From NCBI GenBank assembly GCA_947460915.1, contig CANHKJ010000036.1, positions 1 to 16,582 on the forward strand: a DNA stretch of 16,582 nucleotides, written 5' to 3'. Every line of letters begins with the position of its first letter. Position 1 is the stretch's first letter. This stretch comes from Verrucomicrobiia bacterium. GTDB taxonomy: Bacteria; Verrucomicrobiota; Verrucomicrobiia; Verrucomicrobiales; Akkermansiaceae. The notes below the pieces were generated by a model that did no database searches, was not told the DNA's origin, and was given only the letters and a program-made list of their open reading frames with translations. Made by a program: the position numbers and the translations under genes. Of this stretch, positions 6,739 through 14,327 are shown piece after piece.

Positions 6739-8292
6739 ATGGAGACAGTCGATATTATTTTACCTTTGAAGCAGTCAGAGGATCTGGGTGCGTGGCGCAA
6801 GGCGATTGCGGATCGATTGAAAATCGCACCGCAGCGCATTGCCTCAATGAAGTTGCGGAAGCATTCGATCGATGCTCGGCAGCGCACGATTAAGGTGCAA
6901 TTGCGCATCGATGTCGGCATCGATCTACCCTTGCCTCCTGATGTGACTCCCGTTTGGCATTGTGATCTTTTGCCAACAAAACCGCGCGTGGCGGTGATCG
7001 TTGGTTGTGGTCCCGCGGGATTGTTTGCCGCGTTGCGCTGTCTGGAGCGGGGGATTAAGCCGATTTTGTTAGAACGTGGTAAAGATGCCAGCGCACGACG
7101 TTTCGATCTCGCACCCTTGCTGCGTGAGGGTCGAGTGGTGGAGGACTCCAACTATTGCTTTGGCGAGGGTGGTGCGGGCACATTTTCTGATGGCAAGCTT
7201 TACACGCGTGCCACCAAACGCGGACCAGTGGCGACGATTTACGAGGTTTTGGTGGCTCATGGTGCTCCAGAAAAAATTCTCACCGATGCGCATCCGCACA
7301 TTGGCTCGAATTTACTGCCAAATGTGGTCAAGGCGATCCGGCAATCGATCATTTCAGCTGGGGGTGAAGTGCATTTCCAAGCGAAGGTTGTCGATTTCGT
7401 GATCGAGAACCAAGTGATGCGAGGCGTTGTCTGCGCTGATGGTCGATGCATCGAAGGTGATGCGGTGATTTTGGCAACGGGGCACTCGGCACGTGATGTC
7501 TATCAGGTGCTGGCGGAAAAAAAGATTTTGTTAGAGAAAAAAGCCTTCGCGGTCGGAGTGCGGATCGAGCATCCGCAGGCCTTGATCGATCAGGTGCAAT
7601 ACCATATTCCGCGCGGTGAAGAGCGACCACGGATGCTGCCTGCAGCGCGGTATCGCTTGGCGACGAAGATTGATGACCGAGGCGTGCATAGTTTCTGCAT
7701 GTGCCCTGGTGGTTGGATCGTGCCGGCGGCGACGGAAAATGACGAGGTGGTGGTCAATGGCATGAGCCTGGCGCGGCGCGACTCGCCTTTTGCGAATAGC
7801 GGGATGGTTGTCACGGTGGAACCTGAGGACACGGAGCCCTTTGTCGCTGAGCACGGCATTCTCTCGGGCATCGCTTTTCAGAAACATCTGGAACGCGCGG
7901 CAAAACAAGCGGGCGGCGGGGGACAGAAGGCTCCAGGTCAGCGCGTGGGTGATTTCCTGAGTGGAAAAATTTCCGATACCCTGCCGACGATGAGTTATTT
8001 CCCCGGAGCGACGTCAGCCCCTTTGCATGAAATCATGCCGAGCTGGATGGTGAGGCGGATGCGCACAGGGCTGCGACTTTTCGGCAACCAAATCCGCGGC
8101 TACACGGGCACGGATGGATTGCTCTTGGGCTTTGAAACGCGGACCAGTTCACCAGTGCGGATTCCGCGTGATGAAACAACATTGCAACACCCGCAAGTGG
8201 CGCGCTTTTTTCCTTGTGGCGAAGGTGCAGGTTATGCAGGTGGCATTGTCAGCGCTGCGCTAGACGGCCTCAAAATCGCCGATGCGGTGTGA
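6739..8292 (+). CDS. NAD(P)/FAD-dependent oxidoreductase, COG2509 type
   Basis: The product is 517 residues from the ATG at 6739; a TTG at 6715 in the same frame is less likely. An N-terminal alpha/beta domain (about 1-80) precedes the FAD-binding Rossmann motif VAVIVGCGPAGLFAA at 84-98 (G89, G91, G94), ending in the ribose-binding acid E112 of LLERG. GEGGAGTFSDGKLYTR at 142-157 and the C-terminal GEGAGYAGGIVSAALDG are hallmark motifs of this uncharacterised FAD-dependent dehydrogenase family, whose members run about 450-550 residues. ATGHSARD is the second FAD/NAD-binding segment. The protein should be cytosolic and soluble. The substrate is unknown, and a role in quinone, thiol or metal-ion redox would be a guess. 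It ends 77 nt before the DedA gene on the same strand. Confidence 0.88.
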   Translation: METVDIILPLKQSEDLGAWRKAIADRLKIAPQRIASMKLRKHSIDARQRTIKVQLRIDVGIDLPLPPDVTPVWHCDLLPTKPRVAVIVGCGPAGLFAALRCLERGIKPILLERGKDASARRFDLAPLLREGRVVEDSNYCFGEGGAGTFSDGKLYTRATKRGPVATIYEVLVAHGAPEKILTDAHPHIGSNLLPNVVKAIRQSIISAGGEVHFQAKVVDFVIENQVMRGVVCADGRCIEGDAVILATGHSARDVYQVLAEKKILLEKKAFAVGVRIEHPQALIDQVQYHIPRGEERPRMLPAARYRLATKIDDRGVHSFCMCPGGWIVPAATENDEVVVNGMSLARRDSPFANSGMVVTVEPEDTEPFVAEHGILSGIAFQKHLERAAKQAGGGGQKAPGQRVGDFLSGKISDTLPTMSYFPGATSAPLHEIMPSWMVRRMRTGLRLFGNQIRGYTGTDGLLLGFETRTSSPVRIPRDETTLQHPQVARFFPCGEGAGYAGGIVSAALDGLKIADAV

Positions 8293-8300
8293 GGAGGAGG
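8291..8300 (+). promoter_or_regulatory. Strong Shine-Dalgarno sequence not positioned at the DedA start
   Basis: GAGGAGGAGG overlaps the stop of the FAD-dependent oxidoreductase gene. It lies 5 nt before a GTG at 8306 that opens only GTG AAA ATT TCA TGA. An ATG at 8317 overlaps that stop (ATGA) and opens a 30-codon hydrophobic frame ending at 8409, across the DedA start at 8370. It is the strongest ribosome-binding site I noticed in the window, about 70 nt upstream of the gene it would be expected to serve. Confidence 0.4.
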
Positions 8301-8369
8301 ATACTGTGAAAATTTCATGAAGTGTGCAATCTTGCTTGCACTTTCGGTGATCTTGGGGATGGTAGGGGC

Positions 8370-9011
8370 GTGTCTACGATTCTTGAATACTTCCTCCATC
8401 TCGATGTGAAATTGGCTGAGCTCATCACTCAGTATGGCGTATGGATTTACGCCATTTTGTTTGCGATTATTTTTTGTGAGACAGGATTGGTGGTGACGCC
8501 CTTTTTACCTGGGGATTCGCTACTTTTTGCCGTAGGTGCCGTGTCGCACACAGCTTCGCTGAACCTCTGGCTCTGTGGTGTGCTGATGTTTGTGGCGGCG
8601 GTGCTAGGAGATTTTGTCAACTACTGGATTGGTCGCTTAGCGGGACAGTGGATGATGAAAAAATTTCCGAGGATCGTCAAAGAATCGCACATTCAGAAAA
8701 CCCATGCGTTTTTTGATAAATACGGCGGGAAGACCATAATCATTGCTCGCTTTGTGCCGATTGTGCGGACCTTTGCACCCTTCGTGGCTGGCACAGGGAA
8801 AATGGATCTGCGCAAATTTATGTTCTACAATGTTAGTGGAGCGCTGCTGTGGGTTGGTTCGCTGATTCCCTTGGGCTATTTCTTTGGCGCGATTCCGATT
8901 GTGAAAGAAAACTTTGAGCTGGTGGTCTTTGGAATTATCGGTTTTTCCTTGTTGCCGATGGTGATCACGTTCTTGAGAGAACGGAAAGCGGCGAAGCAGG
9001 GTAAGTTGTGA
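8370..9011 (+). CDS. DedA-family (VTT domain) integral membrane protein
   Basis: The product is 213 residues from the GTG at 8370, where the family N-terminus begins (ILEYFLHLDVKLAEL). An upstream GTG at 8322 would add 16 residues that do not fit. Seen: the re-entrant segment IIFCETGLVVTPFLPGDSLL (33-52; E37 is in the conserved acidic position), GDFVNYWIGR at 80-89, FFDKYGGKTIIIARFVPIVR at 114-133 running into TFAPFVAG with the conserved arginines R127 and R133, then two more C-terminal membrane helices. DedA proteins are inner-membrane; recent work links members to undecaprenyl-phosphate or phospholipid flipping and to envelope stress tolerance. The length matches the family's usual 200-220 residues. 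It may be co-transcribed with the oxidoreductase. The start is uncertain because the strong ribosome-binding site lies far upstream. Confidence 0.92.
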   Translation: MSTILEYFLHLDVKLAELITQYGVWIYAILFAIIFCETGLVVTPFLPGDSLLFAVGAVSHTASLNLWLCGVLMFVAAVLGDFVNYWIGRLAGQWMMKKFPRIVKESHIQKTHAFFDKYGGKTIIIARFVPIVRTFAPFVAGTGKMDLRKFMFYNVSGALLWVGSLIPLGYFFGAIPIVKENFELVVFGIIGFSLLPMVITFLRERKAAKQGKL

Positions 9012-9084
9012 GATGGATTTTCGCTCGTGTACATTGATTACTCAGTGGCTTTTCATTTTTTGCTTGCCATGATCGAGAGTTCGT

Positions 9085-9125
9085 GGATTTTTATTAGTGT
9101 CACTTTCGTGACAAAATAAAAATCC
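9085..9125 (+). promoter_or_regulatory. Long hairpin/operator-like dyad just upstream of the surface-protein gene
   Basis: GGATTTTTATT (9085-9095) pairs perfectly with AATAAAAATCC (9115-9125), and inside it TGTCAC (9098-9103) pairs with GTGACA (9108-9113) around a TTTC loop, with a small AG/A internal loop between the stems. This gives 17 base pairs ending 14 nt before the ATG at 9140. T-runs lie in the left arm and A-runs in the right, opposite to an intrinsic terminator, so a 5'-UTR control hairpin or a protein-binding dyad (core TGTCA-N6-TGACA) is likelier. Confidence 0.5.
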
Positions 9126-9139
9126 CTATTCGATATCCT

Positions 9140-11863
9140 ATGAAAACCTCATTCTGCCTCAAGGCATCATTTTGTCTATTTTCTGTGTTTCCTGCTGTGG
9201 CAGCCATCACTCCGGTGGTGGAATTTCGTCTTGGTGAGGCTGGATCGCTGGATGCGAACAATGGCCCCATCGACTCGGCACTGGGAGGCACGCCGGCTGG
9301 TGCGCAAAACATTTCCAATGCGATCAGCGGCACCTCGGGTGTTTTCGTGCGATCAGCAGGAGTCTTCGCTCCCGGTTCGAGTGCCTATCTGGATACGAGC
9401 AATGGAGCGAACTCAGGTTGGTATGCGGCTAGCCCAACAGGCATAGCAAATGACAACTTCGCGTTTGGGGTTTTTGCGCGTGCGGCGACTATTGATGGCC
9501 CCAATCAAGGCGACGTGATAACAATGGGAGGTGGAACTGGGGCCTTCAAGCTTTCCCTTTCTAGCAATGGTTGGGCTGCGAGCGCGCACAATGTTGCGTG
9601 GATCGGTCAAGGCAACGGCGTGAGTGGAAGTTTTTCTCCACGTACCTGGGTGCATTTGGCACTCGTTCGCCAATCAGGCGTTACGACGTTTTACATCAAC
9701 GGTGTGGCAAGTGGAACCTACTCGGGAACTCCAGCAAATGACTTCATGCATTTCAGTGTAAACCCAGGAGGTGGTGCATATTTTGACGGTCTGGCCGATG
9801 ATGCTCGGGTGGTGACCTTTGATGCCACGGACACGACGAATGACATTCTTAACGCTCTCACCAATGGACCAGTGCAAGTGCCTGATCGCTTGGTGCAAAC
9901 GGAGACGACGGCCTATGATCAAGTGGCATTGGCCGCGAGCACGACATCGGAGTATCGACCAGGAGTCGACTCGACGAAGATCAACAAGGTCGATTCCTTT
10001 TCGGTAGCGAGTGGTCATACGCTGAAAGTTGTAGCCGATGTTGGACTATCTGTCGGAGAGTATGATCTTTTCGAATATCAGTCGAGCACACCGATCAACC
10101 TCGCAAATTTTACATTGCAGTTGCCCTCGCGGATGGGCGCATCGCTGGTACAAGATTCCACCAATGCTCCGACTCATGTTGTGCGCTTGGAAATTACTGG
10201 GCTTGGTACGGTGAACTGGAATGGCAATGTAAGCTCGGTGTGGGATAGCGGTTCAGCACCGGATGTTGGTGGTGTGCAAAACTGGACCAGCAATGGCAAT
10301 GCTACCAATTTCGCCGCGGGTGACTCAGTGGTATTCAATGAAACGGCAACATCGTTTGCTGTGTCGATCAATGGTGCGGATGTGAGTCCCTCTGCCGTAC
10401 TGCTTGATCCCTTCGGTGTGGATTATACCTTTAGTGGATCTCATGGCATCACTGGATCTTGCGCAGTTTTGAAATCGAGCTCAGGAAAAGTGACACTCGC
10501 TAACACGAATAGTTACACGGGTCCCACGACCATTGCTCAAGGCGCGCTGGCACTGGGAGATGGTGGCACGACGGGATCGGTGGGCTCTGGCGATATCATA
10601 AACAATGGCACTTTAGTAATTGATCGCAGTGATGAGATCAGCATAGCCAATGCGATTACTGGCACGGGTGAGTTGTTCCATGACGGTGCTGGGACTACGA
10701 CATTTCCTTCTGTGTTAGGAAGCACAGGTGCTGTGACGGTCAATGAGGGTTCTGTGGTCTTTCTCAACAACATTGCGAGCAATGCATTTACGATCGCCAG
10801 TGCTGCTCAGATGGAAATCAACGTGCCGCTTGCCGCAATTCGTAACATGCCAACAAGTGTGATTTCGGGAGCTGGTCAGTTGATTAAGTCTGGTCCGGGC
10901 ACACTCGTTTGGGCTGCCAGTGCGGCGACCTTTGCGATGGATTCTGGAGCCTTGATTGACGTGCAGGAGGGATCGTTGATCGCGGGCAGCAATGCGAATG
11001 AAAATTGGACAAACAACAAAGCGGATTTGCATGTCGCTGCGGGTGCGTTGTTCGATGCCTCTGAGGCAACGATTGTCGAAAATGGTGGAATTTTCGTGGA
11101 TGCAATCACGGGTGAGGGAGTGATTCGAGTCGGCTACGGCGCACCGGGTTCTTATGCGTCCAAGATCACTTTCGGTGTAGACAATGGCAGCGGCACTTTT
11201 GCTGGAGTGCTTGCCAACGACGAGGCGGTGGGTTCTTTCACTAAAGTGGGCACAGGCACGCAAGTATTGACTGGCATGAATACTTACACGGGTGATACCA
11301 CAGTAGATGGCGGTACGCTATCGATCAGCCAGGCGTATTTGGCGGACGGTGCCGATGTGCGCATTGCTGCTGGAGCTCTAGTGGATCTGACGCATAGCGC
11401 GGTGGACTCGATCGATCAACTTTTCGTCGATGGCGTCGCTCAGCCTCCGGGGATTTACGGTTCGCTGACATCCGCTGCACTCACGAAAGTGTCCTACCTG
11501 ACGGGCTCAGGGATGCTGCGTGTGGGAATGTTTGGTTATCCTGCTTGGGCTCAAACCAATGCCTCTAGTCAAAATGCATCGGCTGATGCTGATGGCGACG
11601 GTGTGGCCAATGGTGTCGAGTATTTCATGGGTCTTACTGGCTCGGGAGCGACGGCCAATCCAGCGGTGGTCGATGGCTCGGTGACCTGGCCACGTGATCC
11701 TGCGGCTTTGGCTTCGTATGTGGTGCAAATTTCAGAAGATCTGACCAACTGGACAACGGCTCCTGCTGCCGACGTCGATGACTCTGACCCCACAAAAGTG
11801 TTCTACACTCTGCCCGAGGGTGAGGTGAAGCACTTCGTGCGGCTTGTGGTAAATCCGTTGTGA
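9140..11863 (+). CDS. Large secreted LamG-domain protein with autotransporter-type beta-strand repeats and calcium-loop tail
   Basis: The product has 907 residues. A Sec signal peptide (MKTSFCLKASFCLFSVFPAV, cleavage near A22) leads into a LamG/concanavalin-like domain at about 25-235, seen in TPVVEFRLGEAGS at the start and WVHLALVRQSGVTTFYINGV at 170-189. The middle (about 355-800) is built of autotransporter-associated beta-strand repeats. The clearest are NTNSYTGPTTIAQGALALG near 455 and GMNTYTGDTTVDGGTLSIS near 710, with related strands between, implying a right-handed beta-helix. The tail has a DADGDG calcium-binding loop (D816, D818, D820) followed by GVANGVEYFMG and a closing beta domain with VVQISEDLTNWT. 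No autotransporter beta-barrel and no PEP-CTERM-like anchor is seen. Similar proteins are expanded in Verrucomicrobiota. A surface adhesion or polysaccharide-binding role is inference. The gene ends 8 nt from the convergent prs stop. Confidence 0.88.
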   Translation: MKTSFCLKASFCLFSVFPAVAAITPVVEFRLGEAGSLDANNGPIDSALGGTPAGAQNISNAISGTSGVFVRSAGVFAPGSSAYLDTSNGANSGWYAASPTGIANDNFAFGVFARAATIDGPNQGDVITMGGGTGAFKLSLSSNGWAASAHNVAWIGQGNGVSGSFSPRTWVHLALVRQSGVTTFYINGVASGTYSGTPANDFMHFSVNPGGGAYFDGLADDARVVTFDATDTTNDILNALTNGPVQVPDRLVQTETTAYDQVALAASTTSEYRPGVDSTKINKVDSFSVASGHTLKVVADVGLSVGEYDLFEYQSSTPINLANFTLQLPSRMGASLVQDSTNAPTHVVRLEITGLGTVNWNGNVSSVWDSGSAPDVGGVQNWTSNGNATNFAAGDSVVFNETATSFAVSINGADVSPSAVLLDPFGVDYTFSGSHGITGSCAVLKSSSGKVTLANTNSYTGPTTIAQGALALGDGGTTGSVGSGDIINNGTLVIDRSDEISIANAITGTGELFHDGAGTTTFPSVLGSTGAVTVNEGSVVFLNNIASNAFTIASAAQMEINVPLAAIRNMPTSVISGAGQLIKSGPGTLVWAASAATFAMDSGALIDVQEGSLIAGSNANENWTNNKADLHVAAGALFDASEATIVENGGIFVDAITGEGVIRVGYGAPGSYASKITFGVDNGSGTFAGVLANDEAVGSFTKVGTGTQVLTGMNTYTGDTTVDGGTLSISQAYLADGADVRIAAGALVDLTHSAVDSIDQLFVDGVAQPPGIYGSLTSAALTKVSYLTGSGMLRVGMFGYPAWAQTNASSQNASADADGDGVANGVEYFMGLTGSGATANPAVVDGSVTWPRDPAALASYVVQISEDLTNWTTAPAADVDDSDPTKVFYTLPEGEVKHFVRLVVNPL

Positions 11864-11871
11864 TTTTAGGC

Positions 11872-12801
11872 TCAGACCTCGAACAACGAGGTCACGGACT
11901 GTCCGCCGTTGATTCGGCGGATGGCTTCGGCGAGCAATGGGGCAATCTCGACGGCGTGAACTTTTTCGCCATTCGCCATCGGTACGGAGTCGGTGGTGAT
12001 CACGGTTTCAATGGCAGAGGCTTTGATGCGCTCGCGGCCCATGTCGCCGAGGACGGCGTGAGAGACTCCGGCATAAATTCGGCGGGCGCCATTGCGCTGG
12101 AGAATTTCTGCTGCGGCACAGAGCGTGCCTGCGGTCTCGGTCATGTCATCGACGAGCAAGACATCGCGACCTTCGACTTCACCGATGACGTTCATCGCCT
12201 CGACCTTCGTCGCGCTGACGCGGTGTTTGGCTACGATAGCGAGATCGGCACCTAAGGCATCTGCGTAAGCACGAGCCATTTTCACGCCGCCGACATCGGG
12301 TGAGACGACGGTGAGGTTGCCATCAGCTCCCGCACCTTGTTCACGCAGGTAGTGGATAAGCGCTGGTTTGGCATAAAGATGATCAACGGGAATGTCGAAA
12401 AAACCTTGGATCTGTGGGGCGTGGAGGTCCATGGTGATGATGCGATCGACGCCAGCTTCGGTCAACATATTGGCGACGAGCTTAGCGGTGATCGGCACGC
12501 GAGGTTGATCCTTGCGGTCTTGGCGTGCGTAGCCGAAAAATGGCATCACAGCATTGATGCGACCGGCACTGGCGCGGCGTGCGGCATCCACCATGATTAG
12601 CAATTCCATGATGTTGTGGTTGGTTGGCGGGCATGAGGGCTGGATGATGAACACATCGGCACCGCGGATGTTTTCGTTGATTTTCACGAAGGTCTCGCCA
12701 TCGGGAAATGCGGTGACGTGTACGTCCGCAAGTTTGGTTCCCAAGTTCTCGGCGATTCGTTCTGCTAGGCCTCTGTGAGCTGTTCCACTAATGAGTTTCA
12801 T
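11872..12801 (-). CDS. prs: Ribose-phosphate pyrophosphokinase (PRPP synthetase)
   Basis: The enzyme makes 5-phosphoribosyl-1-pyrophosphate from ribose 5-phosphate and ATP, the precursor for purines, pyrimidines, histidine, tryptophan and NAD, in the cytosol. From the ATG at 12801 the product has 309 residues, near the usual 310-320; upstream ATGs at 12816 and 12840 would add residues not typical of the family. Seen: SGTAHRGLAERIA at 5-17, FPDGETFVKI at 32-41, the ATP-binding YARQDRK at 91-97, DLHAPQIQGFFDIPVDHL at 125-142, the catalytic flexible loop around KHR (192-194), and the PRPP loop VDDMTETAGT at 217-226. The loop has glutamate at 222 where aspartate is usual (DTAGT or DTGGT). It lies 48 nt downstream of the 106-residue unknown gene and is probably co-transcribed with rph. 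The last codons form part of a small hairpin shared with the convergent gene. Confidence 0.95.
   Translation of the reverse strand: MKLISGTAHRGLAERIAENLGTKLADVHVTAFPDGETFVKINENIRGADVFIIQPSCPPTNHNIMELLIMVDAARRASAGRINAVMPFFGYARQDRKDQPRVPITAKLVANMLTEAGVDRIITMDLHAPQIQGFFDIPVDHLYAKPALIHYLREQGAGADGNLTVVSPDVGGVKMARAYADALGADLAIVAKHRVSATKVEAMNVIGEVEGRDVLLVDDMTETAGTLCAAAEILQRNGARRIYAGVSHAVLGDMGRERIKASAIETVITTDSVPMANGEKVHAVEIAPLLAEAIRRINGGQSVTSLFEV
11875..11893. terminator. Small perfect hairpin at the convergent gene ends
   Basis: GACCTCG (11875-11881) pairs perfectly with CGAGGTC (11887-11893) around AACAA. It lies over the last codons of prs, and its edge is 11 nt past the stop of the surface-protein gene. 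No clear T-run follows on either strand, so a weak bidirectional terminator or 3'-end stabiliser is the most that can be said. Confidence 0.25.
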
Positions 12802-12849
12802 GCGCGGCGTCACCATGCACAAGCGTGGGGTGTAGTGCAACCCTTCGTA

Positions 12850-13170
12850 TCAAATCCGCGTAAATTTTTCGCTAGCAGGTGTATTACAAATCCTTTCGGA
12901 GATCTTTGCCCAATCGAGAAATCCTTCGAATTCTTCATTTTTTGGGCGGAGTAAGAGAAATTCTACCTCTAATTTTATTTTCGCGGCATAACTGATTTTG
13001 ACTTTGGGGTAAATTTTGTCCAAATGAGAGGCGTAAGCCGTATATGAATGGATCAAGCCGACGAAACGTTTGACGTTTTCAGCACGCAGGCTGCCGTGAT
13101 CTTTGTCGCTGAGTTTGGTCAACATATCGAGCTCTTTATAGCTAATCCATGCTTGTGTGGTGATCCCCAT
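12850..13170 (-). CDS. Hypothetical protein between rph and prs
   Basis: The product is 106 residues. I do not recognise the family. It is rich in charged and helix-forming residues, with segments YKELDMLTKLSDKDHG, RFVGLIHSYTAYASHL and AAKIKLEVEFLLLRPKNEEF. There is no signal peptide or membrane helix, so a small cytosolic helical protein is likely. Its composition is protein-like, and it fits neatly between the rph stop (33 nt upstream) and the prs start (48 nt downstream) on the same strand, which argues for a real gene in an operon. Start choice is open: the ATG at 13170 is used, and an internal ATG 15 codons later (MLTKLSDK) is possible. No strong ribosome-binding site is seen. A link to RNA processing or nucleotide metabolism would be guilt by association only. 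Confidence 0.6.
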   Translation of the reverse strand: MGITTQAWISYKELDMLTKLSDKDHGSLRAENVKRFVGLIHSYTAYASHLDKIYPKVKISYAAKIKLEVEFLLLRPKNEEFEGFLDWAKISERICNTPASEKFTRI

Positions 13171-13203
13171 GATCCATGGTCGACACGTGTCTTTTGCAAA
13201 AAA

Positions 13204-13989
13204 TCAGCGTCCTTTGCCGAATGCAGCTGCAAGATCGAGCAAGGCCGCATTTTCCACGCGATCAGCCGTGAGAATCGCTTGTTTCTGAAGCTCTACGATC
13301 TCCTGAATGCCCTTGTGCGCGAGCCCAAGCATCGCCGTCATCTCCTCAGCACTGAAAACTGCTTCTTCGCCCGAGCCCTGAACCTCGACAAATTTCCCGC
13401 TCTCGGTCATCACCACGTTGAAATCCACACTTGCATCCTTGTCCTCAGGATAGTTCAGATCAAGAATTGGCGTGGCTTGGTAGACTCCGCTAGACACCGC
13501 CGCGACCAATTGTTTCAAGGGGAAATCTTTGATTTTCCCCGCCGAAAGCAAGCGATTGCAGGCGATGGCAACGGCAACGCATGCACCGGTAATCGATGCC
13601 GTACGCGTTCCTCCATCAGCCTGTAACACATCACAATCGATCCACAAGGTGCGTTGCCCGATTTTTTTCAGATCCACTACCGCGCGCAAGGCCCGACCGA
13701 TCAGACGCTGGATTTCTGACGAGCGACCGTCGATTTTTCCCTTCGAAATATCGCGTTGCTTGCGTTCCAGCGTCGAATACGGGAGCATCGAGTATTCCGC
13801 CGTGAGCCAGCCACCCTTCACGCCTTGCTGCTTCATCCAACGCGTCACATCCTCTTCCACACTGCACGCGCAGATCACCTTGGTATTTCCAAAGGAAACC
13901 AAAACCGAGCCCTGTGCGTAGGGCGCGACGTTTGGGGTAAAGGAAATTTCACGAAGTTGGTCGGCAGATCTGCCATCGGGTCGAGTCAT
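13204..13989 (-). CDS. rph: Ribonuclease PH
   Basis: RNase PH trims the 3' ends of tRNA precursors and structured RNAs by phosphorolysis, as a hexameric ring in the cytosol. The product is 261 residues from the ATG at 13989, chosen because MTRPDGRSADQLR is the family N-terminus; the open frame extends 43 codons upstream into sequence that overlaps the inverted-repeat element and is not protein-like. Seen: GGWLTAEYSMLPYSTLERKQ at 59-78, GRSSEIQRLIGRALR at 88-102, the phosphate-binding CDVLQADGGTRTASITGA at 119-136 (R129 in GTR), DLNYPEDKDASVDFNVVMT at 177-195 with the catalytic aspartates, and VQGSGEEAVFS at 203-213. It is a little longer than the usual 240 because of the C-terminal tail. Downstream come the 106-residue unknown and prs. 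Confidence 0.95.
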   Translation of the reverse strand: MTRPDGRSADQLREISFTPNVAPYAQGSVLVSFGNTKVICACSVEEDVTRWMKQQGVKGGWLTAEYSMLPYSTLERKQRDISKGKIDGRSSEIQRLIGRALRAVVDLKKIGQRTLWIDCDVLQADGGTRTASITGACVAVAIACNRLLSAGKIKDFPLKQLVAAVSSGVYQATPILDLNYPEDKDASVDFNVVMTESGKFVEVQGSGEEAVFSAEEMTAMLGLAHKGIQEIVELQKQAILTADRVENAALLDLAAAFGKGR

Positions 13990-14327
13990 GCCGAGATTCA
14001 ACACGAGGAAAGAAAATGCGTCCAGACTTTCGTTCAGAGAATGCGGTAAAATCGTCGTTGGGCACAGAGTCGCAAAAAAAGAAATGAACGAAAATTTTCG
14101 CTTAAGACGCGGAGACACAGAGATTTTTTGTCGGTAAATGGAGAAGTCTCATCAAACATTTCTTGCTCTGCGTCTCTGTTCCTTGAGCGAAGCGGGCGCG
14201 AATGCTTTTTTCTGCTGCCAGTTTTTCTCCTCTTGCCGATCTTGAAATCTTGTGACTGATGGCCACGAATCCAGTTGGAAAAACGTTGCCATCCGAGCGT
14301 TAGACAAGACCCACGGCCAACCGAGCA
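13990..14327. other. Intergenic region upstream of rph containing the second inverted repeat
   Basis: This 338-nt gap lies between the rph start and the DUF1501 stop, both on the minus strand, so the rph promoter and the DUF1501 transcript end should be here. The inverted repeat at 14099-14189 occupies the middle. Apart from it I see no gene, and no promoter pair I can place with confidence. Confidence 0.5.
14099..14189. repeat. Intergenic imperfect inverted repeat, CGCGGAGACACAGAG family (copy 2)
   Basis: CGCTTAAGACGCGGAGACACAGAG-like left arm (14099-14122: CGCTTAAG then ACGCGGAGACACAGAG) and right arm 14166-14189 (CTCTGCGTCTCTGTTCCTTG then AGCG) are inverted copies with 18 of 24 positions matching. 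The loop is 43 nt. The GCGGAGACACAGAG words match the CGCAGAGATGCAGAG and CGCGGAG words of the element at 6517-6627, so both belong to one repeat family. It lies in the rph upstream region and may influence its transcript. Confidence 0.6.

Noticed and set aside
9085..9125. Reading the hairpin as an intrinsic terminator for DedA
   Set aside because: The T-run precedes the stem and A-rich sequence follows it on the plus strand, and the same holds on the minus strand, so neither direction has the U-tract a terminator needs.
13048..13626. 192-codon plus-strand frame across the unknown gene and rph
   Set aside because: It is antisense to the well-conserved RNase PH sequence and has no recognisable features.
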